A stretch of DNA of 64,000 nucleotides. Origin: Deinococcus seoulensis. GTDB lineage: Bacteria; Deinococcota; Deinococci; Deinococcales; Deinococcaceae. The notes below the pieces were generated by a model, which saw only the letters and a program-made list of their open reading frames with translations, ran no database searches and was not told the DNA's origin. Both the position numbers and the translations under genes were made by a program. Below are positions 63,383 to 64,000 of this stretch, piece by piece (position 1 is the first letter of the stretch; each line of letters begins with the position of its first letter). The DNA is taken from NCBI RefSeq assembly GCF_014648115.1, contig NZ_BMQM01000009.1, positions 80,670-144,669 of the forward strand, read 5' to 3'.

Positions 63383-63745
63383 ATGACGAAAAAGTCTGCT
63401 AAAGCCCCCGCCAAGAAGCCCGCTGCCAAGGCCGCTCCCGCCGCCAAGGCCGCCCCCAAGGCCGAGAGCACCAAGGTCGCCAAGACCCAGCTCGTCGAGA
63501 TGGTCGCCGACAAGACCGGCCTGACCAAGAAGCAGAGCGAGGAAGCCGTCAGCGCCATGCTGGACGTCATCGTGGGCGCCATCAAGGGCGGCCAGAGCGT
63601 CGGCCTGCCCGGCCTGGGCACCCTGAGCGTCAAGGCCACCGCCGCCCGCACCGGCGTCAAGCCCGGCACCAGCGAGAAGATCCAGATTCCCGCCGGCAAG
63701 AAAGTGGCCTTCAAGGTCGCCAGCACCCTCAAGGGCAACCTCTAA
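63383..63745 (+). CDS. hup: HU family DNA-binding protein with basic N-terminal tail
   Basis: A nucleoid protein that bends and compacts DNA. 120 residues: a 30-residue Lys/Ala/Pro-rich tail ([20 protein letters not shown], then [10 protein letters not shown]), as known for Deinococcus HU, and a normal HU core ([59 protein letters not shown]). An in-frame ATG at 63371 would add four residues. No Shine-Dalgarno is visible; a CATGCT box 7 nt before the ATG hints at a leaderless transcript. Confidence 0.95.
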   Translation: MTKKSAKAPAKKPAAKAAPAAKAAPKAESTKVAKTQLVEMVADKTGLTKKQSEEAVSAMLDVIVGAIKGGQSVGLPGLGTLSVKATAARTGVKPGTSEKIQIPAGKKVAFKVASTLKGNL

Positions 63746-63763
63746 GAAACGGCCTGACCGTTT

Positions 63764-63800
63764 GAAGGGAGGCGCGGCCACTGCGGCCGCGCCTCCCTTC
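63764..63800 (+). terminator. Intrinsic terminator of the HU gene
   Basis: GAAGGGAGGCGCGGCC (63764-63779) pairs perfectly with 63785-63800 around ACTGC and is followed by TTGTGCTT. It begins 18 bp after the HU stop. Confidence 0.92.
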
Positions 63801-63870
63801 TTGTGCTTCCGGGCTGACGGGAGTGGCGTCGAAGCGGATTCCGTCTGTTTCGCTCGCGGATCGGAACCCG

Positions 63871-63932
63871 CTTCTCTCCCACTCGCATCCGCTCGGACCC
63901 AGCGGCTTTATAAGCCATTCAATCGGAGTCGG
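63871..63932 (-). repeat. Interspersed intergenic repeat, copy D
   Basis: Same orientation as copy B: CTTCTCTCCCACTCGCATCC, CTCGGACCCAGCGG, a perfect GGCTTTATAAGCC hairpin centre, then TTCAATCGGAGTCGG. It lies downstream of the HU terminator. Confidence 0.8.
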
Positions 63933-63951
63933 TATTATACGGACTCCGATT
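63921..63951. repeat. Head-to-head junction of two repeat ends
   Basis: AATCGGAGTC (63921-63930) and its exact complement GACTCCGATT (63942-63951) are 11 bp apart. The second arm looks like the start of a further, diverged repeat copy (TACGGACTCCGATTAAAT) running to about 63960. Confidence 0.7.
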
Positions 63952-64000
63952 AAATAGATTATAATTGCGGCATCAAACAGATCCCTCTGACCGCCCCTCT

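Overview
The window is high-GC bacterial DNA that almost certainly comes from a Deinococcus species. The strongest evidence is a PprA homologue (the Deinococcus DNA-repair protein) and a HucR homologue (the urate-sensing MarR regulator). Supporting signs are a histone-like HU with a Lys/Ala/Pro-rich N-terminal tail, and several genes whose start codon lies only about 6 nt after a TANNNT -10 box, as expected for leaderless mRNAs of this genus. I see no rRNA, tRNA, CRISPR array, transposase or prophage gene. The window looks like ordinary chromosome with a few interspersed repeats.

Layout. (1) 1-4.5 kb: glyoxylate and purine-end metabolism on the minus strand, with a truncated allantoate amidohydrolase-like gene, a diverged malate-synthase-like gene, an IclR regulator and a canonical malate synthase A. 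(2) 4.5-11 kb: a fructose PTS locus with a DeoR regulator divergent from an EIIA-HPr-EI fusion, 1-phosphofructokinase and a two-EIIB EIIBC. (3) 11-13.6 kb: urate catabolism, with an OHCU decarboxylase-uricase fusion, HIU hydrolase and HucR in one operon. (4) 13.7-17 kb: two diguanylate cyclases and a CheY-like response regulator. (5) 17-19.4 kb: an Ohr peroxidase divergent from a LysR regulator, then pprA. (6) 19.6-25.7 kb: two large divergent PAS/GAF-GGDEF-EAL proteins. (7) 25.8-33.6 kb: an amino-sugar PTS operon (RpiR regulator; nagE, HPr, EI, nagA, SIS-type deaminase). (8) 33.6-36.1 kb: an MFS exporter with an ATP-grasp ligase. (9) 36.4-47.5 kb: a fatty- or hydroxy-acid catabolic region under a shared palindromic operator, probably read by the MerR regulator encoded there. 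It holds a quinone oxidoreductase, three acyl-CoA dehydrogenases, two SDRs, a MaoC hydratase, a thioesterase, an APH-type kinase and a histidine phosphatase. (10) 47.7-63.2 kb: an MFS transporter, subtilase and large lipoprotein, molybdopterin oxidoreductase, mannose-6-phosphate isomerase, aldo-keto reductase, cNMP-binding TrxR-like protein, acetylxylan-type esterase and acyl-CoA ligase. (11) The end: the HU gene and an interspersed repeat.

How the genes work together. The urate operon and the allantoate/malate-synthase block are consecutive parts of purine breakdown (urate to allantoin, then allantoate, glyoxylate and malate). The two PTS loci each carry their own EI and HPr. The acyl-CoA block pairs an ACAD10/11-like dehydrogenase with a separate APH-type kinase, which suggests catabolism of hydroxy acids through a phosphorylated CoA thioester, and it contains small proteins of unknown function. 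Operators and promoters given here are read by eye, and calls of function rest on recognised motifs rather than on database searches.
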